DNA of 64,000 bases from Mycobacterium szulgai (GCF_002116635.1 NZ_LQPW01000039.1:115760-179759), one strand, 5' to 3'. Shown: positions 40,748 through 51,952, counted from the first letter of the stretch. Made by a program: numbers and translations. The notes: generated by a model from the sequence alone, not told the origin.

Positions 40748-41526
40748 CCGAGATGCTCAAGCGAAAAGTAGTGGTGATCAGCGGTGTCGGTCCGGGGCTG
40801 GGGACCACGTTGGCGCAGCGGTGTGCGCGCGACGGGGCCGACCTGGTGCTGGCGGCTCGCAGCGCCGAGCGTCTCGACGATGTGGCCAAGCAGATCACCG
40901 ACATTGGCCGCCGGGCGGTGGCGGTGCCGACCGACATCACCGACGACGATCAGGTGAGTAACCTAGTCGACGCCACCATGGCGGCCTACGGCAAGGTTGA
41001 CGTGCTGATCAACAACGCTTTCCGAGTGCCGTCGATGAAACCATTGGCCGGCACCACGTTTCAGCACATCCGCGATGCAATAGAGCTCAGTGCGCTGGGT
41101 GCGTTGCGGCTCATTCAAGGATTTACGCCGGCTTTGGCCGAGGCGCATGGCTCTGTCGTCAACGTCAACTCCATGGTGATCAGGCACTCTCAGGCCAAGT
41201 ACGGCGCCTACAAGATGGCCAAGTCCGCCCTGCTGGCGATGTCGCAATCGCTCGCCACCGAACTCGGCGAGCAGGGCATCCGGGTGAATTCGGTTGCGCC
41301 TGGCTACATCTGGGGCGACACGTTGCAGGGATACTTCGAACACCAGGCCGGCAAGTACGGCACCACGGTGGACCAGATCTACCAGGCCACCGCGGCGAAC
41401 TCCGACCTGAAGCGGTTGCCCACCGAGGACGAGGTGGCTTCGGCGATCCTGTTCTTCGCCAGCGATCTGTCCAGCGGCATCACCGGGCAGACCCTGGACG
41501 TCAACTGTGGGGAGTACCACGTCTGA
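40744..41526 (+). CDS. SDR-family oxidoreductase (Rv3530c-like)
   Basis: 260 aa short-chain dehydrogenase: VVISGVGPGLGTTLAQRCA for cofactor, VLINNAF in place of NNAG, active-site NSMVIRHSQAKYGAYKMAKSA with Ser, Tyr and Lys. The GTG at 40744 overlaps the preceding stop (GTGA); an ATG at 40753 is an alternative. Substrate unknown, presumably a hydroxysteroid or hydroxyacyl-CoA. Confidence 0.88.
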   Translation: MTEMLKRKVVVISGVGPGLGTTLAQRCARDGADLVLAARSAERLDDVAKQITDIGRRAVAVPTDITDDDQVSNLVDATMAAYGKVDVLINNAFRVPSMKPLAGTTFQHIRDAIELSALGALRLIQGFTPALAEAHGSVVNVNSMVIRHSQAKYGAYKMAKSALLAMSQSLATELGEQGIRVNSVAPGYIWGDTLQGYFEHQAGKYGTTVDQIYQATAANSDLKRLPTEDEVASAILFFASDLSSGITGQTLDVNCGEYHV

Positions 41527-42671
41527 TGGCTGACCGGACCGATATCGGTACCGTCGACGAACTGCACGCCTCGGCCACCAAGCTGGTGGGGCTCGACGAC
41601 TTCGGCACCGACGAGGACAACTACCGCGAAGCGCTGGGCGTGCTATTGGACTCTTATCGGCGGGAAGCGGGCCTGACGGTGTTGGGCAGCAAGATGAATC
41701 GGTTCTTTCTGCGTGGTGCGCTGGTGGCGAGGTTGTTGTCCGAGGCGGCCTGGAAGCAGTATCCGCAGCATGCCGACGTCGTGATTTCGCGTCCGATTTT
41801 CGTTACCGGTTTGGTGCGTACCGGCACCACTGTGCTGCACCGAATGCTGGGCGCCGACCCGATGCATCAGGGCCTGCACATGTGGCTGGCCGAGTTCCCA
41901 CAGCCCCGGCCACCGCGCGACACCTGGGATTCACATCCGTTGTACCGCCAGCTCGATGCGCAGTTCACCCAGCACCACGCCGAAAACCCCGAGTACACGG
42001 GACTGCATTTCATGGCCGCCTACGAGCTGGAGGAGTGCTGGCAGCTTTTGCGGCAGTCGCTACATTCGGTGTCCTACGAGACGCTGGCACACCTGCCCAG
42101 CTACGCGCAGTGGCTTTCTGGTCAGGACTGGACGCCGTCGTATCAGCGGCACCGCCGCAACCTGCAGCTGATTGGGCTCAACGACGCCGAAAAGCGTTGG
42201 GTACTCAAGAATCCCAGCCATCTGTTCGCATTGGACGCGTTGATGGCAACGTACCCCGACGCGCTGGTGATACAGACGCACCGGCCGGTCGAGACGATCA
42301 TGGCGTCCATGTGCTCGCTGGCCCAGCACACCGCCGAGGGGTGGTCGACTTCGTTCATGGGCGCCCAGATCGGTGCGGACGCCATGGAAACCTGGTCGCG
42401 CGGGCTGGAGCGGTTCAACGCCGCACGGGCGAAATATGATTCGGCTCAGTTCTACGACGTCGACTACCACGACTTGATCGCCGACCCACTGGGCGCGGTG
42501 GCCGACGTCTACCGGCACTTCGGCCTAACGCTGACCGATGAGGCGCGAAAGGCCATGGAAGACAGCCACGCCGAAAGCCAGACCGGGGCGCGGGCGCCCA
42601 AGCACAAGTACTCGCTTGCGGACTACGGGCTTACCGTCGAGGCGGTCAAGGAACGGTTCGCCGGGCTGTAA
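41526..42671 (+). CDS. Sulfotransferase-like protein (Rv3529c-like)
   Basis: 381 aa. The P-loop-like 5'-phosphosulfate motif PIFVTGLVRTGTTVLHRMLG at about residue 90 and a later HRPVETIMASMCSL with downstream DYHDLIADP fit the PAPS-dependent sulfotransferase family of mycobacteria. Length as Rv3529c. The ATG overlaps the SDR stop by one base. Whether it sulfates a sterol is unknown. A strong hairpin follows 45 bp after the stop. Confidence 0.86.
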   Translation: MADRTDIGTVDELHASATKLVGLDDFGTDEDNYREALGVLLDSYRREAGLTVLGSKMNRFFLRGALVARLLSEAAWKQYPQHADVVISRPIFVTGLVRTGTTVLHRMLGADPMHQGLHMWLAEFPQPRPPRDTWDSHPLYRQLDAQFTQHHAENPEYTGLHFMAAYELEECWQLLRQSLHSVSYETLAHLPSYAQWLSGQDWTPSYQRHRRNLQLIGLNDAEKRWVLKNPSHLFALDALMATYPDALVIQTHRPVETIMASMCSLAQHTAEGWSTSFMGAQIGADAMETWSRGLERFNAARAKYDSAQFYDVDYHDLIADPLGAVADVYRHFGLTLTDEARKAMEDSHAESQTGARAPKHKYSLADYGLTVEAVKERFAGL

Positions 42672-42716
42672 TTGGTCTCAGGCGTCACATGCGTATCTGT
42701 GTTCGGGTATAACACT

Positions 42717-42766
42717 TTTGCCCGCCTCTGAGCGACGGCTTGTGCCGTCGCTGTGAGGCGGGCAAA
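42717..42766. terminator. Long bipartite hairpin between convergent operons
   Basis: TTTGCCCGCCTC (42717-42728) pairs exactly with GAGGCGGGCAAA (42755-42766). Inside, AGCGACGGC (42731-42739) pairs exactly with GCCGTCGCT (42744-42752) around a TTGT loop, with a 2x2 internal bulge. It separates the Rv3529c-like gene from the convergent Rv3527-like gene. The symmetrical T/A ends fit a bidirectional terminator. Confidence 0.75.
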
Positions 42767-42807
42767 GAGGGCGCCAGGTCGGAGAGGGGCCGCTGGGGCG
42801 GACGGGA

Positions 42808-43251
42808 TTAATCCGGCTCGTGGTGGTCCAGGTAGCCTTCGGCCACCGCGTGTTCGATACTGTCGCGCAGCTTCGGACACGCCTTGGTGCGGGCGGTATC
42901 TCCTCCGGAGGCGCGCACTTCGGCGAAGTGCGCGCAGCGCTGTGCCGCGTCGGAATTCCATTGCACCGCAGTGTGACCCGGTCCCAGACGTCTGACGCTC
43001 ACGGTGACGTGGCAGAATCGGCAGTCCACTGGCTGCAGTCCAGCCGACAGGTAGCGTTCACGGTCGGCGCGCGAGGCTTCCCGAACGGCGGCCGCGCGTT
43101 GCGGATCGTCGGCGAAATCCCTTGATTTCGACCAGTTTCCGGAGCCGTCACTGGATGACGGCGCGTCGTCGTGATCGTGCTGATCGCCGTGCAGGAGCAG
43201 CATCGACCGGACCAGCCGATCGACGTCCGGGATCTCCTGATCGTCGGACAT
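42808..43251 (-). CDS. Conserved hypothetical protein (Rv3527-like)
   Basis: 147 aa, hydrophilic. The N-terminal acidic/His region (HGDQHDHDDAPSSSDG) is followed by a part with Cys pairs (DCRFCHVTV) and RCAHFAEVRASGG...TKACPKLRDSIEHAV; the CxxC and single Cys/His residues might bind a metal. It is 5 bp downstream of kshA and probably co-transcribed. Same order as kshA-Rv3527 in M. tuberculosis. No function assigned. Confidence 0.82.
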   Translation of the reverse strand: MSDDQEIPDVDRLVRSMLLLHGDQHDHDDAPSSSDGSGNWSKSRDFADDPQRAAAVREASRADRERYLSAGLQPVDCRFCHVTVSVRRLGPGHTAVQWNSDAAQRCAHFAEVRASGGDTARTKACPKLRDSIEHAVAEGYLDHHEPD

Positions 43252-43256
43252 GTGCG

Positions 43257-44414
43257 TTAGTGCTGCTCGGCGGGCACTTCGTCGGCCGCTTTGGCCTTGA
43301 GATTCTCAGCGACCTCGGCATTCCAGTATTCGTTGGCGCGCGTGGTGTCGACCTCAATCTCGAAGCGCTCCACCATTTCTGGTTTGATGTCGGCCACATC
43401 GACATAGAACTGCTCATACCAGCGACGCAGTTGATAGACCGCGCCGTCCTCCTCGACCAGCAGTGGGTTGTCGATCCTGGTCTTGTGTTTCCAGATCTCG
43501 ACGTCTTGCAGGAAGCCCTTGCTGACACCGTCGGTGAACACTCGCGACAGCTTTTCAGTCATCTTTTCGTCCATGCCCTTGGGCTTTTCGACGATGACAC
43601 CCCACTGCAGCATGAATGAGTTCTGGGTGACCGGGTAGTGGCAGTTGATCAGGATCGACTCGGCCTTGTAGCCGCCATAGCTGTTGTGCAGCCAGTTGAT
43701 CATGAAGGACGGCCCGAAATACGACGCTTCGGAGTCCAAGTGCGCTTCACCGTACGAGGTGCCCAGGTCGTCCACGTCGGGCCGGCCCACATTGTGCAGA
43801 TACTGCGAGGCGATGTGGCCCTCGAAGACGTTCTTGAAGTATGTCGGCAACCCGAAATGGATGTAGAAGAAATGCGCCATGTCGGTGACGTTGTCGATGA
43901 TGTCGCGGCAGTTAGAACCCTCGATGAGGATGCTGTTCCAGCGCCAGTCGGTCCATTCGTCGCTGCCGAACTCGGCCAGCTCGGGAATCCGGACGGCGGG
44001 GTCCGGCGGATTGCCTTCGTGATCGTGCCAGACGAACAACAGGCCGCTGCGTACATCGGTGGTCCAGGACCGGGTCCGCGCGGTTTTGGGAGTGCGCTTG
44101 GCGTATGGCACTAGCTTGCAGCGACCGTCACCGCCCCAACGCCAATCGTGAAACGGGCAGGCGACCTCGTCGCCCTTGATGGTGCCCTCGGACAGGTCTC
44201 CACCCATGTGCCGGCAGTAGCCGTCCAGAACCTTCAGTTCCCCGTTGGAGTCGGCGAAGACCACCAGTTTGGTGCCAAATGCGTTGACGGCGTGCGGTTT
44301 TCCGTCCCGGAAGTCCTTCGCGACACCCAGGCAATGCCAACCTCGGGCATACCTCGTCGGTAAGGTGCCGGCATCGATCTCCCGGACGCCGACGCCGTGT
44401 GTGTCGGTACTCAC
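43257..44414 (-). CDS. kshA: 3-ketosteroid 9α-hydroxylase oxygenase KshA
   Basis: 385 aa Rieske oxygenase that, with reductase KshB (not in this window), hydroxylates C9 of 1,4-androstadiene-3,17-dione, so that with KstD ring B opens. The Rieske cluster ligands are C67, H69, C86 and H89. Mononuclear iron motif DNVTDMAHFFYIHFG at about residue 175. GTG start at 44414, 31 bp from the KstR box. Matches Rv3526. Confidence 0.96.
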   Translation of the reverse strand: MSTDTHGVGVREIDAGTLPTRYARGWHCLGVAKDFRDGKPHAVNAFGTKLVVFADSNGELKVLDGYCRHMGGDLSEGTIKGDEVACPFHDWRWGGDGRCKLVPYAKRTPKTARTRSWTTDVRSGLLFVWHDHEGNPPDPAVRIPELAEFGSDEWTDWRWNSILIEGSNCRDIIDNVTDMAHFFYIHFGLPTYFKNVFEGHIASQYLHNVGRPDVDDLGTSYGEAHLDSEASYFGPSFMINWLHNSYGGYKAESILINCHYPVTQNSFMLQWGVIVEKPKGMDEKMTEKLSRVFTDGVSKGFLQDVEIWKHKTRIDNPLLVEEDGAVYQLRRWYEQFYVDVADIKPEMVERFEIEVDTTRANEYWNAEVAENLKAKAADEVPAEQH

Positions 44415-44445
44415 CCTGTCACCTCCAGCTCACCGGGCCTCTAAC

Positions 44446-44459
44446 TAGAACACGTTACA
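44446..44459. promoter_or_regulatory. KstR operator, kshA
   Basis: TAGAACACGTTACA matches TnnAACnnGTTnnA at all fixed bases, upstream of kshA and 82 bp before the divergent γ-carbonic-anhydrase-like gene. Confidence 0.93.
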
Positions 44460-44541
44460 GTTTTGTGCCGGGAGAGCGCAACGAAGGCGACCCTGGCTGT
44501 GTTAACTGGGGGGCGTGTGCAGCTTGCGGTATATGTAAACG

Positions 44542-45069
44542 ATGCCGCTGTTTGCATTCGAAGGTCGCGCACCGCGGGTCGACCCCACCGCGTTTGTGGC
44601 CCCGACCGCAACCCTGATCGGCGACGTCACTGTCGAGGCTGGCGCGTCGGTCTGGTACAACGCCGTGCTGCGCGGCGATTACGCGCCGGTGGTCGTGCGA
44701 GAAGGCGCCAACATCCAGGACGGATCGGTGCTCCATGCACCGCCGGGAATTCCGGTGGATGTCGGTCCGGGCGCGACGGTTGCGCACCTGTGTTGCATTC
44801 ACGGGGCCCATATCGGAAAAGAGGCGTTGATCGCCAACCACGCCACGGTGCTCGACGGCGCGGTGATCGGCGCCCGCTGCATGGTTGCGGCCGGGGCGGT
44901 GGTGGTGGGCGGCACCCAGATTCCGGCCGGGATGCTGGTGGTGGGCGCGCCCGCCAAGGTGAAGGGGCCGATCGAAGGGACCGGGGCCGAGATGTGGGTC
45001 AACGTCAACCCGCAGGCCTACCGCGACCTGGCCCAACGCCATCTGGCAGGGCTGGAGCCGATCGAGTAG
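44542..45069 (+). CDS. γ-carbonic-anhydrase-like hexapeptide protein (Rv3525c-like)
   Basis: 175 aa left-handed β-helix of hexapeptide repeats (ATLIGDVTVEAGASVWYNAVLRGD), with the His triad of γ-class carbonic anhydrases: the first His in ATVAHLCC, the others in IHGAHIGK and IANHATVLDG. A zinc-dependent trimer is expected; activity unproven. ATG at 44542. Opposite in strand to kshA and sharing its upstream region; convergent with the PE_PGRS gene (3 bp between stops). Confidence 0.9.
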   Translation: MPLFAFEGRAPRVDPTAFVAPTATLIGDVTVEAGASVWYNAVLRGDYAPVVVREGANIQDGSVLHAPPGIPVDVGPGATVAHLCCIHGAHIGKEALIANHATVLDGAVIGARCMVAAGAVVVGGTQIPAGMLVVGAPAKVKGPIEGTGAEMWVNVNPQAYRDLAQRHLAGLEPIE

Positions 45070-45072
45070 CGG

Positions 45073-46848
45073 CTAAGTAAGGCCGGGAGTCCCGGGGGAG
45101 CCGAACAGCAGCCCGGCGGTGCCACCGGTACCTGGGCTGCCTTTCAGGCCGACACCGACGTTGCCGCCGTTACCGCCGTTACCAATGAACTGGGCGTTGC
45201 CGCCGTTCCCGCCGTTGCCGCTGAGGCCCTTGGTGGAATCGCCGCCGGCGCCGCCAGTGCCACCGGAGCCGATGATTCCGGCTTTGCCGCCGTCGCCGCC
45301 GGCTCCACCGAGCAGTGCGCCGGCCCCGCCGCTACCTCCGGCGCCACCGTCTCCGTTGAACATTCCGCCGATACCGCCGCGACCGCCCGCGCCTCCCACG
45401 ACGGGGCCAAGACCACCCCCGCCACCGGCGCCGCCGGTGCCGAACAGCTGCGCCGCGCCGCCAACGCCGCCGTCGCCGCCGGTGTTCGCCGCTGAAGCCC
45501 CGCCGGAGCCGCCCGCGCCGCCGGCACCGAAGTACCCGGCCAGGCCACCAGCGCCACCCGTCCCGCCGGCGGCGCCATTGGAAAGTCCACCGGTGCCGCC
45601 GACGCCGCCGTTGCCCGAAAGCATCGCCCCGGCGCCACCAGCACCGCCCACGCCGCCGCCGGCAGCCTGCGAGAAGCCGCCGGCACCGCCGGCCCCGCCG
45701 TTGCCGGAAAGGATGCCTGCGGCACCACCTGCGCCGCCGGCGCCACCCTGACCGCCGGTCGCGGCCTGCGACAAGCCACCCGTGCCGCCGACCCCGCCGT
45801 CACCGCCGAGTACCCCGCCTGCGCCGCCGACGCCGCCGGCACCGCCGGCGCCGCCGGTGATGCTGGTCGAAGTGCCGCCGACCCCGCCCGCGCCGCCGGC
45901 ACCGAACAGCCCGGCATGCCCGCCGCTGCCACCGGCGCCACCTGCAGTGCTCAGTGACAGGCCGCCGGTGCCGCCGGCCCCGCCGGCGCCGAACAGCATG
46001 CCGCCGGCCCCGCCGGCCCCGCCGGCACTGCCGACGTCGTTGGAGGACACACCGGCGGCGCCGCCGGCGCCGCCGGTGCCGAACAGCCCGGCCTGGCCGC
46101 CAGCGCCGCCGGCGCCGCCGACGGCGCCGGCGGTTCCACCGAGCCCGCCGCTGCCGCCGTTACCGACGAGCATGCCGCCCGCGCCGCCGGCCCCGCCGGC
46201 GCCAGCGGAGTTGACCGAGAACCCACCAGCGCCACCGGCTCCGCCGGTGCCGAAGAGACCGGCCGCGCCACCAGTTCCGCCGGCACCGCTGGGCGCAGTG
46301 CCGCCCGTCATGGCCCCGCCGTTGCCGCCGGCTCCGGCGGTGCCGCCGAAGAGCCCGGCCGCCCCGCCGTTACCTCCTTTTTGCCCCGCTGCGCCGGAAC
46401 CGCCGTTGCCGCCGTTGCCGAACAGGATTCCGCCGTCGCCGCCGTTGTTGCCACTGCCCGGTGCGCCGTTGGCGCCGTTGCCGATCAGTGGCCGCGCGAA
46501 CAGGATCTGGGTGGGCGCGTTAACCGCGTTGAGCAGATCTTGTTCCAGGGTCTGCAGCGGCCCCGCGCTGGCTGCTTCGGTGCTGCCGTAAGAACCTGCT
46601 GCCGCGGCCAAGGTGCTCACGAATCTGTCGTGGAACGCCTTTGCCTGCGTGCTCAGTGTTTGATAGGCCGCGCCTTCGTTGGCGAAAAGTGTTGCGATGG
46701 CTGCGGATACGTCATCGGCGGCGGGTGGCAGCACGCCGGTGGTCGCGGCTGCGGCCGCCGAGTTCGCCTGGCTGACGGCCGTCCCGACGCTGGCCAAGCT
46801 TGCCGTCGTCGCTGCCATCACGTCCGGCATCGTCACCAAGAAGGACAT
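45073..46848 (-). CDS. PE_PGRS family protein
   Basis: 591 aa. PE domain at residues 1-95 ([22 protein letters not shown]...[26 protein letters not shown]), linker with [12 protein letters not shown], then a Gly-Gly-Ala/Asn PGRS region with blocks alternating LFGTGGAGG and [10 protein letters not shown] to the end. The C-terminal [16 protein letters not shown] is typical. Exported by ESX-5 in relatives. ATG at 46848 after GGAGGTGTGG. It takes the place of the membrane-protein gene Rv3524 as I recall M. tuberculosis. Confidence 0.93.
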   Translation of the reverse strand: MSFLVTMPDVMAATTASLASVGTAVSQANSAAAAATTGVLPPAADDVSAAIATLFANEGAAYQTLSTQAKAFHDRFVSTLAAAAGSYGSTEAASAGPLQTLEQDLLNAVNAPTQILFARPLIGNGANGAPGSGNNGGDGGILFGNGGNGGSGAAGQKGGNGGAAGLFGGTAGAGGNGGAMTGGTAPSGAGGTGGAAGLFGTGGAGGAGGFSVNSAGAGGAGGAGGMLVGNGGSGGLGGTAGAVGGAGGAGGQAGLFGTGGAGGAAGVSSNDVGSAGGAGGAGGMLFGAGGAGGTGGLSLSTAGGAGGSGGHAGLFGAGGAGGVGGTSTSITGGAGGAGGVGGAGGVLGGDGGVGGTGGLSQAATGGQGGAGGAGGAAGILSGNGGAGGAGGFSQAAGGGVGGAGGAGAMLSGNGGVGGTGGLSNGAAGGTGGAGGLAGYFGAGGAGGSGGASAANTGGDGGVGGAAQLFGTGGAGGGGGLGPVVGGAGGRGGIGGMFNGDGGAGGSGGAGALLGGAGGDGGKAGIIGSGGTGGAGGDSTKGLSGNGGNGGNAQFIGNGGNGGNVGVGLKGSPGTGGTAGLLFGSPGTPGLT

Positions 46849-47096
46849 GCCACACCTCCGCGCTAGCGGGTCGAACTGACGATCAGCCGGTTATCGGGCC
46901 GTCGCGCAACGTAACAAGCCAGCGCCCGCTGGTCTTGGCTTTCAGCTAATCCGAAGGTAATTGCCAGGTAGCTCAGGGTGGGCACAAGCATCTGTTCCAA
47001 GAATTGGGCAAGGAAACGGCAAGTGCGGCGGCCGATGGTGGTGGCGCCGAAAGGTTCGGCAACGCAAGCGAACACACAATCGAGGAGTCATCCACC

Positions 47097-47378
47097 ATGC
47101 CCAATTCATCAACACTGCCACTCGAAGACGACGGGCCGGCATCGCGGATCGGCGATGTCGAATTGCGGCACCCCGCAACGCTGATCACCGCACAAGAGGT
47201 CCTGCTGGCCAGCGCGGTCGCGCTGTCGTCAGCGCCTCGCCGGCGCGGTGTTCTCGCGACCATCCGGAGCCTATTCGTCGCCTCCGCGGATTCGCCGGGT
47301 CGGGAGCGGCGTCACTACCCGCCCCGGCATGCGTTCCTCGAGGACTCGCGCATGGCGCGCGAAATGCACCGGCTGTGA
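47097..47378 (+). CDS. Small hypothetical protein
   Basis: 93 aa if it starts at the ATG at 47097, which has GAGGAG about 10 bp upstream; the frame is open further to 47004. The sequence MPNSSTLPLEDDGPASRIGD...APRRRGVLATIRSLF has no recognised domain; the middle (about 30-50) is mildly hydrophobic and the C-terminus basic. It diverges from the PE_PGRS gene and converges with the NTF2-like gene, 13 bp between stops. Real gene likely but not certain. Confidence 0.55.
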   Translation: MPNSSTLPLEDDGPASRIGDVELRHPATLITAQEVLLASAVALSSAPRRRGVLATIRSLFVASADSPGRERRHYPPRHAFLEDSRMAREMHRL

Positions 47379-47391
47379 CTGATGGGCCCGT

Positions 47392-47811
47392 TCAGACCCG
47401 CGCGGCGCTGGCGGCCGCGCGGTCTAGTTCCCAATAGGCGCGTAGGGCCACCAGCTGTCCGGTTTCGTTGGCCCGGTAAGTGAATACGCCTTCCGCGGTG
47501 ATCTGATAGTCGCCCGTGGTGATGAGGATATGCCCGACGTTGGCCTCCTCGTTGCCACACTGATAGGTCTTCTGAAAGAAGAACTCGATCGTGTCGGTCG
47601 GTGCGATGGCCATGTCCCAGAAGGCCGATATCGCTGCCTTGCCTCGGTGTCCCTTGCCTTCGGGATCGAAATGAGATGGGCCGATGGGGTCTTCGACGAT
47701 AGCGTCGTCGGCGAACACTGCCAGCCAGGCTTCCTTGTCACGTGCTTGCACCGCGTCGCGGGAGCGGCGGCCGGCCTCGTGGGCGGGATGCTTGACTTCG
47801 ACGGTGGTCAT
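47392..47811 (-). CDS. NTF2/SnoaL-like protein, ketosteroid-isomerase fold
   Basis: 139 aa, single cone-shaped SnoaL/NTF2-like domain: EAGRRSRDAVQARDKEAWLAVFADDAIVEDPIGP near the N-terminus, then AYWELDRAAAS at the end. The fold is that of ketosteroid isomerase, but the catalytic Tyr/Asp set cannot be confirmed by eye. The ATG at 47811 overlaps the preceding LLM gene stop (ATGA), placing it last in the KstR-controlled ltp4-ltp3 operon. Substrate presumably a sterol-derived CoA; unproven. Confidence 0.85.
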   Translation of the reverse strand: MTTVEVKHPAHEAGRRSRDAVQARDKEAWLAVFADDAIVEDPIGPSHFDPEGKGHRGKAAISAFWDMAIAPTDTIEFFFQKTYQCGNEEANVGHILITTGDYQITAEGVFTYRANETGQLVALRAYWELDRAAASAARV

Positions 47812-48697
47812 GCGTCCTGCCAGCCGGAGTGAATGTAGGTGTCGGCGAAGCGTTTCAGCGAGTCCTGCTTCTTGTCCAGCGGCGCGTCAAAGCCCAGGCC
47901 TTCGAAGATCCACGGAATGGTGATGTAGTCGGTGACGCCGATCTGGACAAGCTCGCGATGCCCGTCCACCCCGAACTTGTCCATGCATACGGCCTGGAAC
48001 TCGAAGGGCTGGTCGGCCTTTCCGTACCCGGTGCGCAATTTGTTGATCTTCCCGATGGTTTCGGACAGCTGGTCGCCGGTCATCATGGCGCTGGTCCAGC
48101 CGTCGCCGATGCGAGCCGCGCGCTTGAGCGCCACGTCGGTGTGGCCGCCGACGTAGAACGGAACCGGCTTGCTGGGCGCCGGGCTCATCTGCAGGCGGTC
48201 GAAATCGTAGAATTCGCCGTGGAATTCGACCATGCCGCCGGCCAGCACCAGCTTGATGACTTCGATCATCTCGTCGACACGCTTGCCGCGGCGCGCGTAA
48301 GGAACCCCGCACCACTCGAATTCTTCTGGCGCCCAGCCGATTCCAACGCCGAAGCCGAAGCGGTTGTTGGTCAGGTTTGCTACCGACCCGACCTGTCGGG
48401 CCACCAGCAGCGGATTTCGCGATCCGAGCTTCATCACGTTGGTGTAGAACCGCAGGGTCGAGGTGACCGCGCCCATTGCCCCCGCCAGGATCAGCGGGTC
48501 TACCCAGGGTGTGTTCTCATCGAACATTCGCTTGCCGTCGGCGGTGTACGGATAGTCAACGGACTGTTTCTCGAAATAGAAGATCGAATCCGGTAACGCG
48601 ATCGAGTCGAACCCGACTTCCTCTGCGGTCTTGGCTAGATCGATCATCTGCTCGATCGGCCCCATCGCAATGCTGAGGGTGTATTTCATCCGGCCGG

Positions 48698-48701
<4 letters not shown>
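47808..48701 (-). CDS. LLM-class F420-dependent oxidoreductase
   Basis: 297 aa, luciferase-like monooxygenase TIM-barrel of the F420 type: SIAMGPIEQMIDLAKTAEEVGFDSIALPDS, FGFGVGIGWAPEEFEWCGV and VPFYVGGHTDVALKRAARIGDGW are its signatures. GTG at 48701 overlaps the ltp3 stop (GTGA); ATG 48689 is an alternative. Operon with ltp4-ltp3. Not adjacent to ltp3 in M. tuberculosis as far as I recall. It probably reduces or oxidises a steroid side-chain intermediate; unproven. Confidence 0.88.
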
Positions 48702-49875
<1,174 letters not shown>

Positions 49876-49876
<1 letters not shown>

Positions 49877-50934
49877 CAGATCTGTCCTTCCATGACCGCG
49901 ACCAGGTTTTGTTGCAGCGCAGGACCGCTGGTCGCATGGGCGAGCACCTTGTTCGCGGACCCGTTCCAGATATGTTGTGCGGCAAAGCCGATTCGCTCCA
50001 GGCCGGCGACGAACATTGGATTGGCAGCCAGCGCACCGCCGGACGGATTGACCTTTGTCTGGTTGGTGAGGCCGATGGCTTCGGCGAGGATCAGGTGCTG
50101 GTGGGTGAACGGCGCGTGGATTTCGGCGACGTCGATACCGGTATTGGCACCGGCGGCTTTGGCCGACGCCGCGGTGGACGTCGAGACCGTGAGGTCGCGC
50201 ACGCCGAGCGACGGGGATTCGATGCGGTGCTCGATTCCTGTTATCCAGGCGGGCTTTTCGCGCAGCTCCCGGGCGCGATCGTCGGCGGCGAGCACGATGG
50301 CGGCGGCGCCGTCGGTGATCGGTGCGATGTCGTGCCGGCGCAGCGGGTCGTTGAAGAACGGGCGGGCGAGCAGCTCGTCGATGCTCTTGGCCGGCTTCTC
50401 GGAGTCGTTGCGTTCTGAGTACGCAAACGAGTCGAGCGCTACTTGCGCCATTTGCTCGGGTGTCCACTTGCCTTGGTCCAGGCCGATGCGGGCCTGCAGA
50501 CCGGCCATCGACACCGAGTCCGGCCACAGCGGCGCGACGGTATACGGGTCGGTCTGGCGGGACAGGATCTGTCTCAAGATTCCCGCCGAGGACTTGCCGA
50601 AGCCGTACACCAGCGCGGTGTCGACTTCGCCGGTGAGGATCTTGATGTAGGCCTCGTAGAGGGCCCACGCGGCGTCCATCTCGACGTGCGATTCGTTGAT
50701 CGGCGGGACGGCGCCGATCGAGTCGATGGCCGAGATGAACGAAAATGCCCTTCCAGCAAGGTAATCCGACGATCCGGAGCACCAGAAGCCGATATCCTTC
50801 TGGCGGATGCCCAGTTCTTCGTAGAGCTGGGCGAAGCAGGGCATCAACATCTCGACACCGTTGGTGGTGCCGTCGGTGCGGCGGACATGCGGGGCGTGGG
50901 CGAAGCCGACCACCGCGACATTGCGAGTGCTCAT
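49876..50934 (-). CDS. ltp4: Ltp4, SCP-x/thiolase-like aldolase
   Basis: 352 aa, partner of Ltp3: STRNVAVVGFAHAPHVRRTDG start, SHVEMDAAWALYEAYIKILTGE, and VNPSGGALAANPMFVAGLERIG near the end. Length as Rv3522. Start at ATG 50934, 16 bp after the DUF35 gene stop. A frame extension into that gene is not used. Confidence 0.93.
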
Positions 50935-50950
50935 ATTGCTGTGGGGCCCC

Positions 50951-51943
50951 TTACAGGTGGTGTTTGTAGGTGTCGTACTCGGCGTCCGGTTCGCCGGTGG
51001 GCCGGAAGTATTCGATGTTGTCGATGCCAAAACCCCATTCCTCGCGGGGTTTCCATACCGCTTCGACGCGCATGCCCATCCGGACCTCGTGCGCGTCGAC
51101 GTCGGCGACCAGGTGCAGGACCGGGATGTCGGCGCCGTCGAGCAACACGTAGGCGGCCACGTACGGCGGCTTGATGCGCTGGCCCTGGAACGGGATGTTG
51201 ATGATGGCGAACGTGGTGACCGTGCCCTTGTCCGACAGTTCGACGAACTCGGTGGTCGGCTGGCCGGTGGCCGGGTCGGCACCGTGCGGCGGGAAGTAGA
51301 CCTTTCCGGCTTCGCCAGTCCTGGCACCGAGCAGCTTGCCCTCGGCGATGGCGCGTAGATAGGCGCTTTCCTCGTGGGAGGCGGTGTGCTGGATGGTCAG
51401 CTGGATCGGGGTGACGATCATGGTGACCGGATCCTGGTCCTGGCCGGGCTCGGGGACCGGTTCGGCTTCCTCGCCCAGCTTGAAGTAGGCGATGTCGGTG
51501 ATGGCGCCCTGGGGCTCGTCGGCCCAGTGCACATGTACCCGGGCGCCGGTGTTGATCGCCTCGGGTTTTCCAGCGTCTACGGCATGCATGAGCAGCGTAT
51601 CGGCGCCGTCGAGCTTGATCAGTGCCCAGGCGAAGGGCTTATCGAGCGGCTGGCCCGGTAGCGGGTCGGGTTGCCACGTCCACGATGCGACGGTGCCGAC
51701 GCTGGCCACCGGTACCATCTCGCCCAGCGGTTCGTAGCTGACCGGGTCGTATTCCGCCGGCGGCACATGCACTCGGCCATCGGTTCCGCGGACACCCAAA
51801 ATGCGGCGCTCCCGCAACGCGGTGAAGAACTTGCCTAGGGTGGGACCTACCGAACGGGTGTAGTCGAAGGACAACGTCAACGGCGCGGAGAGAGGCGGCT
51901 CAGGGTGATCGATCAGGGTCGGGCCGCTCGAACTGGCTGTCAC
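50951..51943 (-). CDS. Tandem DUF35 OB-fold protein (Rv3521-like)
   Basis: 330 aa with two DUF35-type OB-fold halves: one around RRILGVRGTDGRVHVPPAEYDP and one around KLLGARTGEAGKVYFPPHGADP. DUF35 proteins bind acyl-CoA and dock SCP-x aldolases, as the ChsH2 domain does for Ltp2, so this is the likely partner of Ltp3/Ltp4. Start at GTG 51943: the longer frame to 51988 runs through the KstR box at 51953. First gene of the operon. Confidence 0.9.
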   Translation of the reverse strand: MTASSSGPTLIDHPEPPLSAPLTLSFDYTRSVGPTLGKFFTALRERRILGVRGTDGRVHVPPAEYDPVSYEPLGEMVPVASVGTVASWTWQPDPLPGQPLDKPFAWALIKLDGADTLLMHAVDAGKPEAINTGARVHVHWADEPQGAITDIAYFKLGEEAEPVPEPGQDQDPVTMIVTPIQLTIQHTASHEESAYLRAIAEGKLLGARTGEAGKVYFPPHGADPATGQPTTEFVELSDKGTVTTFAIINIPFQGQRIKPPYVAAYVLLDGADIPVLHLVADVDAHEVRMGMRVEAVWKPREEWGFGIDNIEYFRPTGEPDAEYDTYKHHL

Positions 51944-51952
51944 GCCTTCGAG

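Noticed and set aside
45119..46591. Long plus-strand proline-rich frames
   Set aside because: Antisense shadows of the PE_PGRS gene at 45073-46848.
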